Program-made: the position numbers and the translations under genes
Shown here: positions 44,149-52,506 of the stretch, piece by piece
How the letters are laid out: each line of letters begins with the position of its first letter
Numbering within the stretch: the stretch's first letter is position 1
Assembly (NCBI GenBank): GCA_964542915.1
Contig: CAZIVP010000013.1
Span: 1 to 64,000 of the forward strand
Direction of reading: 5' to 3'
Length of the DNA: 64,000 nt
From: CAZIVP01 sp964542915
GTDB lineage: Bacteria > Calditrichota > Calditrichia > Calditrichales > Calditrichaceae
Notes under the pieces: generated by a model
What the model saw: the letters and a program-made list of their open reading frames with translations, nothing else
Databases searched by the model: none
Told to the model about the DNA's origin: nothing

Positions 44149-46119
44149 TTATAATTGCTGTTTCACCCAGGCTTCCAGTCCGCCGGCGACAATGATTTCC
44201 TGGGCGGTTTTCCCAACGGCTCCGATGGGATAGTCTTTTTCATTGACCGTTACGCTGGCGTTGCTGAAATCGATAATCGCCTGCATACCGGTGCGCACCG
44301 TCAGTTTTTTATCGCCAAATTGCGCTTTCAGGTCGTCAACCAGTTTGGTCGCTTCGATCACAAGAAAACCGTTATTGATGGCATTGCGTTTGTAGGTCTG
44401 GCTGAAGGAACCGGCCAGAACCACCGGAATGCCCTTGTGTTTAAGAGCGGTGGCTGCTTGTTCGCGGGAACTTCCCGTTCCGAAATTGTAGCCGCCGACC
44501 AAAATATCGCCTTTTGAGACGAGCGAAGCGAATTGCGGATCGTAGTTTTCCATTACAACCTCAGCCTGCTGCTCGGGCGTTATATCGTCGCGATAGGTGT
44601 ATTTGCCCGGATAGATGCCGTCGGTGTTGAGATTGTCCTGGCGGCAAAAAACGAGTTCGCCTTCGATGGTTTTGGGGAATCCTTCCAGTATCGAAACCTT
44701 CGGACGGCTGTTGCTTGGCTTTGCATCCAATGCTGAAAAGGTGCCTTTGGTTTCCACCGCATTTAGTTTATAAGGCGAAGTGATTTTTCCGGCCAGGGCC
44801 GAAGCGGCGACCACAGCGGGTGAGGCAAGGTAAGCCTGGGCATTGCGGGAACCCATGCGTCCTTTGAAATTACGGTTTGTCGCCGATATGCCGACCTCGC
44901 CGTCTTCCAGTAACCCGGCGCCCAGCCCGATGCACGGTCCGCATCCGGGCGGCAGAGGATTAGCGCCGGCTTCGATTAAGGCCTGCCAGTCGCCGCGTTG
45001 TTCGCTTTCGGCCTGCACTTCGCTGGAGGCGGCTGAGATGTAAAATTCCACGCCTTCGGCCACTTTTTTACCGCGTACAATTTCGGCCGCTTCCGCAATA
45101 TCCTGTACCCGGCTGTTTACGCACGAAACCAGATAGGCTTTATTGATACGGACGTTTTCACGGTCTATTTCATCGGCGGATTTCATCACCTTTACGGTGT
45201 TGGGGCCGGAAATAAAAGGTCTTACAGTCGAAAGGTCGAGTTCCAGTTCTTTTGCATAAACGGCGTTGGGATCGGCCTTTGGCGGATTTTGTTCCAGTTC
45301 GCGTATGCGCGCATCGTTCAGGCGCGGATGGTGTTGTTTGTTATCCTCATCCGAAGGAACGCCTGCCGGCCCGCGTTTTTTGATGTAGGCTGCACGATTA
45401 CGGAGCCACCGGATCGTTACCTCATCCACGGGAAAGAGTCCCACCAGTGCGCCCCATTCGGTGGTCATATTGGCGATGGTCAGGCGCTCATCGATGGAAA
45501 GCGTTCGTACGCCCGGTCCGACGAATTCCAGTGCATGGTTGAGCACTTCATCGTTGTTAAAGAAACCGGATAATGTTATAATAACATCTTTGCCTGTTAC
45601 GCCCGGCCGCAGGCGCCCTTTCAGTTTCACCCGGGCAACGGGCGGAATTTGCCACCAGGTACGACCGGTTGCCCATAATGCGGCGGCGTCCGTCCGGACA
45701 ACCGGTGTTCCAAGACAACCGATGCCGCCGTACATATTGGAGTGGCTGTCCGACGCCACGACCATGGCGCCGGGAAAGGCATAGCCCTCTTCCACCATAA
45801 TTTGGTGTCCGATGCCGCGTCCGGCGGGATAAAAATCGGCGCCCATACGATTGGAAAACGATTCGATTTTCTTGTATTTATTAAGATTCTTTTCACTTTT
45901 GTCCTGGATGTTGTGATCCAGCGTGTGTACGACCTGTTGCGGGTCGGCCAATCGTTTAGCGCCGATTTTTTCGAACTTCGGGATAACCGCTGCGGTGTTG
46001 TCATGGGTCATAACATAGGCGGGTCGGATGGTCAGGAAGGCGCCGCTGTGAACTTCTTCTTGTGGTTCCAGCCCGACGGCGTATCTCTGGGCAATTTTCT
46101 CAACTAAATTTTGTGCCAT
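44149..46119 (-). CDS. aconitase-superfamily hydratase resembling single-chain homoaconitase
   Basis: A 656-residue [4Fe-4S] hydro-lyase with domains 1-4 in one chain. Cluster cysteines are C333 in LVSCVNSR (the usual T is V) and C393/C396 in PPGCGPCIG. Blocks such as FYPAGRGIGHQIMVEEGYAF, ATGRTWWQIPPVA, ANMTTEWGALVGLFPVDE, EILEGFP-type and IIVAGGLEAWVKQQL closely match, from memory, fungal mitochondrial homoaconitase Lys4, more than bacterial AcnA/AcnB or LeuCD. GAGG is eight bases upstream of the ATG. The reaction could be homocitrate/homoisocitrate isomerisation or ordinary aconitase activity; the window encodes LysA but no homocitrate synthase. Confidence 0.85.
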   Translation of the reverse strand: MAQNLVEKIAQRYAVGLEPQEEVHSGAFLTIRPAYVMTHDNTAAVIPKFEKIGAKRLADPQQVVHTLDHNIQDKSEKNLNKYKKIESFSNRMGADFYPAGRGIGHQIMVEEGYAFPGAMVVASDSHSNMYGGIGCLGTPVVRTDAAALWATGRTWWQIPPVARVKLKGRLRPGVTGKDVIITLSGFFNNDEVLNHALEFVGPGVRTLSIDERLTIANMTTEWGALVGLFPVDEVTIRWLRNRAAYIKKRGPAGVPSDEDNKQHHPRLNDARIRELEQNPPKADPNAVYAKELELDLSTVRPFISGPNTVKVMKSADEIDRENVRINKAYLVSCVNSRVQDIAEAAEIVRGKKVAEGVEFYISAASSEVQAESEQRGDWQALIEAGANPLPPGCGPCIGLGAGLLEDGEVGISATNRNFKGRMGSRNAQAYLASPAVVAASALAGKITSPYKLNAVETKGTFSALDAKPSNSRPKVSILEGFPKTIEGELVFCRQDNLNTDGIYPGKYTYRDDITPEQQAEVVMENYDPQFASLVSKGDILVGGYNFGTGSSREQAATALKHKGIPVVLAGSFSQTYKRNAINNGFLVIEATKLVDDLKAQFGDKKLTVRTGMQAIIDFSNASVTVNEKDYPIGAVGKTAQEIIVAGGLEAWVKQQL

Positions 46120-46485
46120 TTACAAAGCCTCTTTATTAGTGATTTCGATCGGTTCTGTTACTTCATTTAAACCGGAAACCACCTTTTTTCCGGTTTCAGC
46201 GAACGTCGATCAATCGGATTTTATCCGTCGCGATAAACCGTAATTTAATCAATGTTAATTTTGGTTTAAAGAAAAAAACGTTTATAAACGACAAATTTAA
46301 AAATTATAATGACTTCCTTCTATGGCAAGACATTTGTTTTAAACCAACTTTCCACCTCCCATCAGCCGTACCGGTCGTAAAAACTCCGTATCATTTTTAG
46401 AGAAGGACCTACTTGCCAGGATTAAATATACCTTTATATTGCATTTAAAAATGTAAAAAGGATAAGGCGAAGAGAGGCAGTCGCA
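46120..46485. other. divergent intergenic region with a 10-bp inverted repeat
   Basis: No gene is seen between the divergently transcribed homoaconitase-like and CxxCxxCC genes. TTGGTTTAAA at 46261-46270 and TTTAAACCAA at 46338-46347 form a perfect 10-bp inverted repeat 67 bases apart. It is suitably placed for a shared regulator, but no known site is recognised. Confidence 0.4.
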
Positions 46486-47160
46486 ATGAGCGAACCAATA
46501 CCTTCAGGTGTGCCGTTTCCGGTCATAAACGATAACTATCATTTTGAATGCACCATGTGCGGCAACTGTTGCACGGGGGACCAGCGCGTTCAACTGGACT
46601 TATACGATCTGTACAAGATGGCCCGATTTCACAAATTTTCCGAAACATCGTATCTTTTTGAGAAAAACTGGATTGAGCTGGTTGAGAGCAAACCGAAATT
46701 TTATGCCCCGCAAATACGGTTTAAAAAGTATCCCACTCCCTTCTGTCCCTTTTTAATAAATGAGTTGGATGATGATGGTAACTTAAAAGGTTTATGTCGC
46801 CTGCATCCCGACCATAAACCATTGATCTGCACGCTATCGCCGGTTGGCCATATTGTGGATATGCACAAGAATAAAATAACGTATGTGTATGTCAATCCTG
46901 CACCCGACTGTCCGGGAGTAAAATCAACAAAGAATAACAGCCTGGAAAGGCTCCGCAAGGAATGGGCGCCCGAACGAGCGTACCAGCGCCGATTTTTTAG
47001 GTTAGCGGAGCGTATCGTCTTCGATTTTAAAGGGGACCCGGACCGTTACCGTCGTTTCTATTCCATAAATACAGAGACGCCGTTCGAGACCATTCTCAAT
47101 CAAAAAGAACAATTTTGGTTATCCGGATCGACGGCATCGAAACAAAACAGTCCGTTCTGA
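46486..47160 (+). CDS. YkgJ-type CxxCxxCC Zn/Fe-binding protein
   Basis: A 224-residue cytoplasmic protein of the zinc/iron-chelating CxxCxxCC family. The signature is FECTMCGNCCTG near residue 20. Further cysteines are in PFCPFL, LCRLHPDHKPLICTLSP and APDCPG, giving a multi-cysteine cluster or metal site. Biochemical function of the family is largely unknown. It heads a three-gene plus-strand cluster with a VWA protein and a MoxR-like ATPase, 66 bases before the former, suggesting a role in metal or cofactor insertion. The distal residues are basic and serine-rich. Confidence 0.85.
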   Translation: MSEPIPSGVPFPVINDNYHFECTMCGNCCTGDQRVQLDLYDLYKMARFHKFSETSYLFEKNWIELVESKPKFYAPQIRFKKYPTPFCPFLINELDDDGNLKGLCRLHPDHKPLICTLSPVGHIVDMHKNKITYVYVNPAPDCPGVKSTKNNSLERLRKEWAPERAYQRRFFRLAERIVFDFKGDPDRYRRFYSINTETPFETILNQKEQFWLSGSTASKQNSPF

Positions 47161-47226
47161 GTTGTTAAGAATAATTTTACCCGAATATTTGTTGCAATCA
47201 ATTCCAATGAAAATAGGGGGAAACGC

Positions 47227-48324
47227 ATGATTGGCCACCTTTTCACACGCTATATTCAAAACACTGCAGAGAAAAGTCCGTTTGAGAACCTGCTGGATAT
47301 TTTTCTGCAGTTGTTAACATATACCGGCGGGGACGTGGCCGAAGCTTTGCGCTGGATGAATCAGATGGATGAACGCTACGGACTCACGGACGATGAGTAC
47401 GGTATGGGTGATTTTATCGAAGATTTGAAAAAAGAGGGCTATATTGAGGAAGATAATACCGAAGGCACTATTTTACCCAGCGGTAAGGCAGGCCAGACCA
47501 TCCGTCGTCGCTCGCTGGAAGAAATATTCGGTAAACTGAAAAAATCAAACTACGGACAACACCGGACGCCGTTTTCGGGTGTGGGCGATGAGTTTGCAGC
47601 AGATAAACGCCAGTACGATTTTGGCGATGATCTGGAGCAAATCGATTTAACCTCTACCATCCAGAATGCACAGATTAATCACGGCATCGATGATTTTGCA
47701 TTGTCGGAAGATGATCTGGTGATACGGGAGACAGAGTATAAAACTCAAAATTCTACGGTGCTGATGATCGATGTCTCACATTCCATGGTATTGTACGGCG
47801 AAGATCGAATTACGCCCGCCAAAAAAGTGGCCATGGCATTAGCCGAACTGATTACCACCCGTTATCCCCGCGATACGCTGGATGTGATCGCTTTTGGAAA
47901 TGACGCCTGGCCCATTGAAATCAAAGATCTACCATATTTACAGGTCGGACCTTATCATACCAATACCTATGCCGGGCTGGAGCTTTCCATGGAGATATTA
48001 CGCCGTCGGAAAACACATAATAAACAGATTTTTATGGTAACCGATGGTAAACCGACTTGTTTAAAGGAAGGCAGAGGCTATTATAAAAACAGCTTCGGGC
48101 TGGACCGCAGAATTCTTAATAAAACCCTGAATCAGGCTGCTCGTTGCAGACGCATGGGTATCACAATCACCACATTTATGATTGCACGCGATCCTTATCT
48201 GCAACGCTTCGTTGCGGAATTTACACGCACAAATCGCGGGAGGGCCTTTTACAGCAGTTTGAGAGGACTCGGCGAATACATTTTTGAAGACTATATACGC
48301 AATCGCAGAAAACGAATGCACTAA
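47227..48324 (+). CDS. VWA-domain protein paired with a MoxR-like ATPase
   Basis: A 365-residue cytoplasmic protein without signal peptide. The N-terminal 175 residues are helical and acidic. Residues of about 176-345 form a von Willebrand A domain with an intact MIDAS: DVSHS (182-186), a T in YHTNTYAG (about 245-247) and D273 in MVTDGKPT. VWA proteins encoded next to MoxR/chelatase AAA ATPases are typically adaptors for metal insertion or complex maturation (CoxE, NirQ/NorD, BchD). It lies 25 bases before the ATPase gene. The substrate is unknown. Confidence 0.88.
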   Translation: MIGHLFTRYIQNTAEKSPFENLLDIFLQLLTYTGGDVAEALRWMNQMDERYGLTDDEYGMGDFIEDLKKEGYIEEDNTEGTILPSGKAGQTIRRRSLEEIFGKLKKSNYGQHRTPFSGVGDEFAADKRQYDFGDDLEQIDLTSTIQNAQINHGIDDFALSEDDLVIRETEYKTQNSTVLMIDVSHSMVLYGEDRITPAKKVAMALAELITTRYPRDTLDVIAFGNDAWPIEIKDLPYLQVGPYHTNTYAGLELSMEILRRRKTHNKQIFMVTDGKPTCLKEGRGYYKNSFGLDRRILNKTLNQAARCRRMGITITTFMIARDPYLQRFVAEFTRTNRGRAFYSSLRGLGEYIFEDYIRNRRKRMH

Positions 48325-48349
48325 CTTAATGATAAACGGGAGATGATGC

Positions 48350-49870
48350 ATGACTCAGCACAAGCGCAGTCAAATTAAAACGCTCGGGCAATTGAAAGAA
48401 ACCGATTACCGGCCAATATCTGTAAAAGCGGAACTTCGTAAAAATTTGATATCGGCCATTAAAAAAAATCAAGATATTTTTAACGGTATTGTCGGTTATG
48501 AAGATACGGTGATTCCGGAATTAAAACGCGCTATATTGTCGCGTCATAATATTATTTTACTGGGATTGCGAGGCCAGGCCAAAACACGCATTGCACGCCT
48601 GATGGTGGACCTTTTGGATGAATACATTCCGGTTGTGTCGGGCTCCGAAATTAACGATGATCCATTCAAACCCATTTCGCGCTACGCCCGTGATTTGGTG
48701 GCCGATCAGGGCGATGAAACGCCGATTGAGTGGATACACCGTTCGCAACGCTACACGGAAAAGCTGGCCACGCCCGATGTTACCGTCGCCGATTTAATCG
48801 GCGATCTGGATCCGATCAAGGCCGCTTCGCAAAAATTGGAATATTCCGATGAACGCGTAATCCATTTTGGATTGGTGCCGCGCTCGCACCGTTCCATATT
48901 TACTATCAATGAATTGCCCGACCTGCAGGCACGCATTCAGGTGGCTCTTTTCAATATCTTACAGGAAAGCGATATACAGATACGCGGCTTCAAACTGCGG
49001 TTGCCGCTGGATATTGCCTTTGTATTTACGGCGAATCCCGAAGATTACACCAATCGAGGTTCCATTGTTACACCGTTGAAAGACAGAATCGATAGCCAGA
49101 TAATGACACACTATCCAAAAACCGTTGCCTATTCTAAGAAGATTACACAACAGGAAGCCGATGTGGATGAAGGACAGCAACAGGTGGTCCGTGTTCCGGA
49201 ATTAGTGGAAGATTTACTCGAACAAATCGCCTTTGAAGCCAGAAACAGCGAATATATCGATGAAAAAAGCGGCGTATCGGCACGTTTAACCATCTCCGGT
49301 TATGAAAACCTGGTAAGTACGGCTGAGTATCGCGCACTGGTTAATAACGAGACAAAAACCCAGGTTCGTATTGCCGATATCTTCGGCGTTATTCCGTCCA
49401 TTACGGGCAAAGTGGAATTGGTATATGAAGGTGAACAGGAAGGGCCGATTAAGATCGCCCACATTCTGATTAATAAAGCCGTGCGGGCACAGTTTATACG
49501 ATATTTTCCCGATCCTGAAAAAATAAAAAAAGAACAGGAAATGAATCCTTACCAGCGTCTCATCGATTGGTTCAATAACGGCAACAGCGTGGAATTGCGC
49601 CATCAGGCTTCCCGAAAAGATTACGAAAAACAATTGAAATCCATCGAAGGGCTGGAAGCACTGATTAAGCAACACCATCCCAAAGCATCTGTGGATGAAC
49701 GTTTTTTATTGATGGAGTTTGCATTGTACGGTCTGGTCGAATTCTCTTTTCTCAGCAAGTATCCCATCGAATCGGGCTTCAAAATCCGTGATATGATGAG
49801 CACGATGTTTGACGCCGATGATGACAATGATGAAGACGATTTTCGAGATAATCTTAGGAATATCATCTGA
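48350..49870 (+). CDS. MoxR/magnesium-chelatase-like AAA ATPase
   Basis: A 506-residue AAA+ ATPase partnered with the VWA protein. The Walker A loop is GLRGQAKT (72-79), with A where the canonical GxxxxGKT has G. The Walker B strand ends TINELPDL, with N in place of D before E188. Sensor-1 is FTANPEDY and the arginine finger region TPLKDRIDSQ. These substitutions fit a chelatase-like subfamily I recall from other phyla, so they are probably lineage traits, not decay. The C-terminus is highly acidic (DADDDNDEDDF). Predicted to remodel a partner through the VWA adaptor. Confidence 0.9.
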   Translation: MTQHKRSQIKTLGQLKETDYRPISVKAELRKNLISAIKKNQDIFNGIVGYEDTVIPELKRAILSRHNIILLGLRGQAKTRIARLMVDLLDEYIPVVSGSEINDDPFKPISRYARDLVADQGDETPIEWIHRSQRYTEKLATPDVTVADLIGDLDPIKAASQKLEYSDERVIHFGLVPRSHRSIFTINELPDLQARIQVALFNILQESDIQIRGFKLRLPLDIAFVFTANPEDYTNRGSIVTPLKDRIDSQIMTHYPKTVAYSKKITQQEADVDEGQQQVVRVPELVEDLLEQIAFEARNSEYIDEKSGVSARLTISGYENLVSTAEYRALVNNETKTQVRIADIFGVIPSITGKVELVYEGEQEGPIKIAHILINKAVRAQFIRYFPDPEKIKKEQEMNPYQRLIDWFNNGNSVELRHQASRKDYEKQLKSIEGLEALIKQHHPKASVDERFLLMEFALYGLVEFSFLSKYPIESGFKIRDMMSTMFDADDDNDEDDFRDNLRNII

Positions 49871-50017
49871 TTGTCAAGGGATTAGCACAAGAAAGACATA
49901 ATGGCATGATAGCATGAATATATGGCAGGCATATTGAGTGCGCTGTCAGAGGTCCGGCCAGATATTCAACCTTACTTAAAACAATAAAAAATAAATAATT
50001 AAAATGTTATTTAAAAA

Positions 50018-50033
50018 TTGGCACACCAATTGT
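50018..50033 (+). promoter_or_regulatory. sigma-54-like or palindromic promoter element of hsp20
   Basis: TTGGCAC-N5-TTGT, with GG and GT separated by ten bases, resembles a -24/-12 sigma-54 promoter and would start transcription near 50045, about 43 bases before hsp20. The same bases lie within AATTGG-CACA-CCAATT, a perfect 6-4-6 palindrome (50016-50031) that could instead be a repressor operator. Confidence 0.45.
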
Positions 50034-50087
50034 AAAGTTATTGGATAAATGTTAATTAAGAAACAGCACAAAGAAGGAGGTAACACC

Positions 50088-50528
50088 ATGTTAGTTAAAT
50101 ATCGTCCAATGACGCAATTAAGCAATTGGGAGCCGGATTTCGATCGATGGATGGATCGTTTTTTTAACAACGAATCCGTTTGGTCTGCGGAAGGTCGTCG
50201 TCTAATGCCGGCCATGAATTTGGAGGAATCCAAAGACGGCTTTCACCTTACGCTGGAATTGCCCGGTATGAAGAAAGACGACATCAACGTTTCCTTGCAG
50301 GATAATATGTTGACCATCAGCGGTGAAAAGAAAATCGAAGATGATTCCAATGATCGTAATTTTCAACATCGCGAACGCATATACGGTCAGTTCTGCCGCA
50401 ATGTTGAGTTACCCGATATGATCGATGCAGATAAAATCCAGGCCGATTACGAAAACGGCATATTGCGGATTGACATCCCGAAGAGCGAAAAAGCGAAGCC
50501 AAAAGAAATAGAAGTAAAAGTGAAATAA
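50088..50528 (+). CDS. Hsp20/alpha-crystallin small heat-shock protein
   Basis: A 146-residue ATP-independent holdase chaperone. After a variable N-terminus (WEPDFDRWMDRFF), the alpha-crystallin domain spans about residues 40-135 with ELPGMKKDDINVSLQDN and YENGILRIDIPKSE. The conserved I-x-I-like tail is IEVKVK. The ATG at 50088 has a strong AAGGAGG eight bases upstream, so the frame opening at 50049 is not used. It is transcribed alone, with its own promoter-like element and terminator. Confidence 0.95.
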   Translation: MLVKYRPMTQLSNWEPDFDRWMDRFFNNESVWSAEGRRLMPAMNLEESKDGFHLTLELPGMKKDDINVSLQDNMLTISGEKKIEDDSNDRNFQHRERIYGQFCRNVELPDMIDADKIQADYENGILRIDIPKSEKAKPKEIEVKVK

Positions 50529-50553
50529 ACAGTCTTTGGGATTAAGCATAGAG

Positions 50554-50588
50554 AGCCTCCCGGATTGCAGTTTCCGGGGGGCTTTTTT
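50554..50588 (+). terminator. rho-independent terminator of hsp20
   Basis: AGCCTCCCGGA pairs with TCCGGGGGGCT (one G-T pair) across an eight-base loop, followed by six T. It ends the hsp20 transcript. Confidence 0.9.
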
Positions 50589-50672
50589 ATATTCTAAGCG
50601 AGATAACAGGCGCGTTCGTTTCGATCATCGGTTAGGTGATGCTTAGATACGATACCACATCGGGAAGCCTTT

Positions 50673-50888
50673 ATGAAGCATTCAAAAAACACTTTATTGG
50701 ATAATATTCTGCGGTTCCGAAAGTACAAACTTCCGATCGCCGTGCTTTTGATCGTGGTGGGTGTACTGGGGTTGGTGTTACCGATTATTCCAGGCATCGT
50801 GTTGTTGCTTTTGGGTATGGGGCTTATCAAAAAGAAGTGGTTTACGCGTTATCGCCAATACATGAAGCAAAGAAGAGAGCAATCTTAG
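50673..50888 (+). CDS. small PGPGW-like membrane protein
   Basis: A 71-residue protein with two closely spaced hydrophobic segments around LPIIPGIVLLLLGMGLI. That loop is like the short PGPGW/DUF454-type family of putative inner-membrane proteins. The ends are basic. A GGGAAG precedes the ATG. Its last codons overlap the end of the convergent adenosine deaminase gene by four bases. Function unknown. Confidence 0.7.
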   Translation: MKHSKNTLLDNILRFRKYKLPIAVLLIVVGVLGLVLPIIPGIVLLLLGMGLIKKKWFTRYRQYMKQRREQS

Positions 50889-51913
50889 AATTTTTCCAGT
50901 TCGGCATTGACCATATTAAGCATAATGGATTTTTCCCTCATCGGAAGGAAGGCGCTTTTAAATCCCGATACGATTACATTTTTAAGATCATGAATATTCC
51001 AATCGGTGTAACGCGCCGCCAGATGAAACTCATCGGTTAGGGTAGTATCGGAAATCAGCCGGTTGTCCGTATTGATGGTTACTCTTAAACCGTAATCATA
51101 ATAAAATTTAAGAGGATGCGTTTCATACGATAAAGCCGCCTTGGTCTGAATATTACTGGTTAAACAGATCTCAAGAGGAATACGATGGTCGTTCACATAA
51201 TTAAGCAAGTCGCCGTCTTCCATTAAACGCGTACCGTGACCAATCCTGTGTGCTCCGCAATAATGAATCGCCTGATGGATACTTTCCGGGCCAAACGCTT
51301 CGCCGGCGTGGGCTGTACAGTTAATATTATTGTTCAGGATAAGATAAAATGCTTCTCGATGGTGTTTAGCCGGATAATTTTCTTCAGCGCCCGCCAGATC
51401 AAATGCCACAACGCCCCGATTTTTATAAGCCGTTGCCAGTTCTGCAAGCGTTAACGAGGTTCCAGGATTAATATTACGCATCCCGCAAATAATGACGCCC
51501 GTTTTAATATGAAAACGCTGTTCCGCATCACGTAGGCCGTTAATGACGGCGTCTACAATTTCGGTTAATTTTAATCCCTTTTTTGTATGCAATACCGGAG
51601 AAAAGCGTACTTCAAGATACCAGATATTTTCACGGGCCGCATCTTCGGCTAACTCATAAGCCGCCCTGTGTAAAGCTTCGGTCTCTTGCAATACCGATAA
51701 AGTGAGTTCAAATGGTTTTAAATATTCCTCAAGACTCTGACAATCATTACCGGGACGAAGAATTTGGATCAGCTTGTCTCTGTCCGTTTCAGGCAATGAT
51801 ACGTTCTGTTGCTTTGACATTTCTATAATGGTTTCAACGCGCATGCTTCCGTCTAAATGACAATGCAGGTCCGTTTTGGGCATTTTTTGGATCAATTCCG
51901 GATCAATAAACAT
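50885..51913 (-). CDS. add: adenosine deaminase
   Basis: A 342-residue amidohydrolase converting adenosine to inosine in purine salvage. Zinc ligands and catalytic residues are present: DLHCHLDGS near residue 15, TAHAGE, HRIGHGTRL and TINTDNR, where the second residue after T-D is N as in some bacterial members. It is the last gene of a four-gene minus-strand purine cluster, five bases after the DUF84 NTPase stop. A longer function such as adenine deamination is possible in the family. Confidence 0.92.
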   Translation of the reverse strand: MFIDPELIQKMPKTDLHCHLDGSMRVETIIEMSKQQNVSLPETDRDKLIQILRPGNDCQSLEEYLKPFELTLSVLQETEALHRAAYELAEDAARENIWYLEVRFSPVLHTKKGLKLTEIVDAVINGLRDAEQRFHIKTGVIICGMRNINPGTSLTLAELATAYKNRGVVAFDLAGAEENYPAKHHREAFYLILNNNINCTAHAGEAFGPESIHQAIHYCGAHRIGHGTRLMEDGDLLNYVNDHRIPLEICLTSNIQTKAALSYETHPLKFYYDYGLRVTINTDNRLISDTTLTDEFHLAARYTDWNIHDLKNVIVSGFKSAFLPMREKSIMLNMVNAELEKF

Positions 51914-51918
51914 GGGCT

Positions 51919-52506
51919 TTACTTTCTTTGATTGTAGTATTGTTGATTGAAGAATGGTATAATGGCGTTCGTTATGGCCATACGGAACGAATCGCTTCGT
52001 GTAATTAAGCCACGGCTGAGGACGCCGAATGTCCCTTCATTGGAACGAACATCCTTTTTTCCGCTGAGCTGGTCGATAACCGGAGCCAATTCTTTATGCT
52101 CCTCAAATAATGGTTTAACAATGGCTGGAGGTAAAGAAATCGCAGGAGAGCAGGCATAGTATCCTTGTTTACCGTTATATGCGAAAACCCAACTCTGTAA
52201 AACGGCTGTTTCTTGTTGGGTTTCGCTGATTAATTTGTATACGCCCCCTTCCATCCCGATTGCATAAGTCGGCGGCCAACCTTCTGCGTTCAAATGATCG
52301 TATACAAAAAACGCCCGTTCCCGGGCGCCTCTTAACAATTCATCCATGGTCAACGGCATATCGGGTATGCCGGTTTGCGTTTCAGCCGATCGAAATTCAG
52401 TCGAATCCTGATTGCCGTCTTCGCCAAATGTTTCTAAAACGTCCGTAAAAGCCTGTTTACATGCAAAAACTTTCACCTTATTGAGGCTGCCTATCCCGAT
52501 ACGCAT
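51919..52506 (-). CDS. yjjX: inosine/xanthosine triphosphatase (DUF84, YjjX-like)
   Basis: A 195-residue house-cleaning NTP phosphatase that removes ITP/XTP. Family features are the N-terminal GSLNKVKVFACKQAF nucleotide loop, a central YAIGMEGGVY and the C-terminal SNEGTFGVLSRGLITR. The start codon overlaps the stop of the lipoprotein gene (TAATG). Placement between two purine deaminases makes sense because deamination feeds inosine nucleotides. Confidence 0.9.
   Translation of the reverse strand: MRIGIGSLNKVKVFACKQAFTDVLETFGEDGNQDSTEFRSAETQTGIPDMPLTMDELLRGARERAFFVYDHLNAEGWPPTYAIGMEGGVYKLISETQQETAVLQSWVFAYNGKQGYYACSPAISLPPAIVKPLFEEHKELAPVIDQLSGKKDVRSNEGTFGVLSRGLITRSDSFRMAITNAIIPFFNQQYYNQRK

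Noticed and set aside
48557..48936. Altered Walker A and Walker B of the AAA ATPase read as a pseudogene sign
   Set aside because: The reading frame is intact, sensor and arginine-finger segments are present, and the same substitutions are recalled from a wider chelatase-like subfamily.
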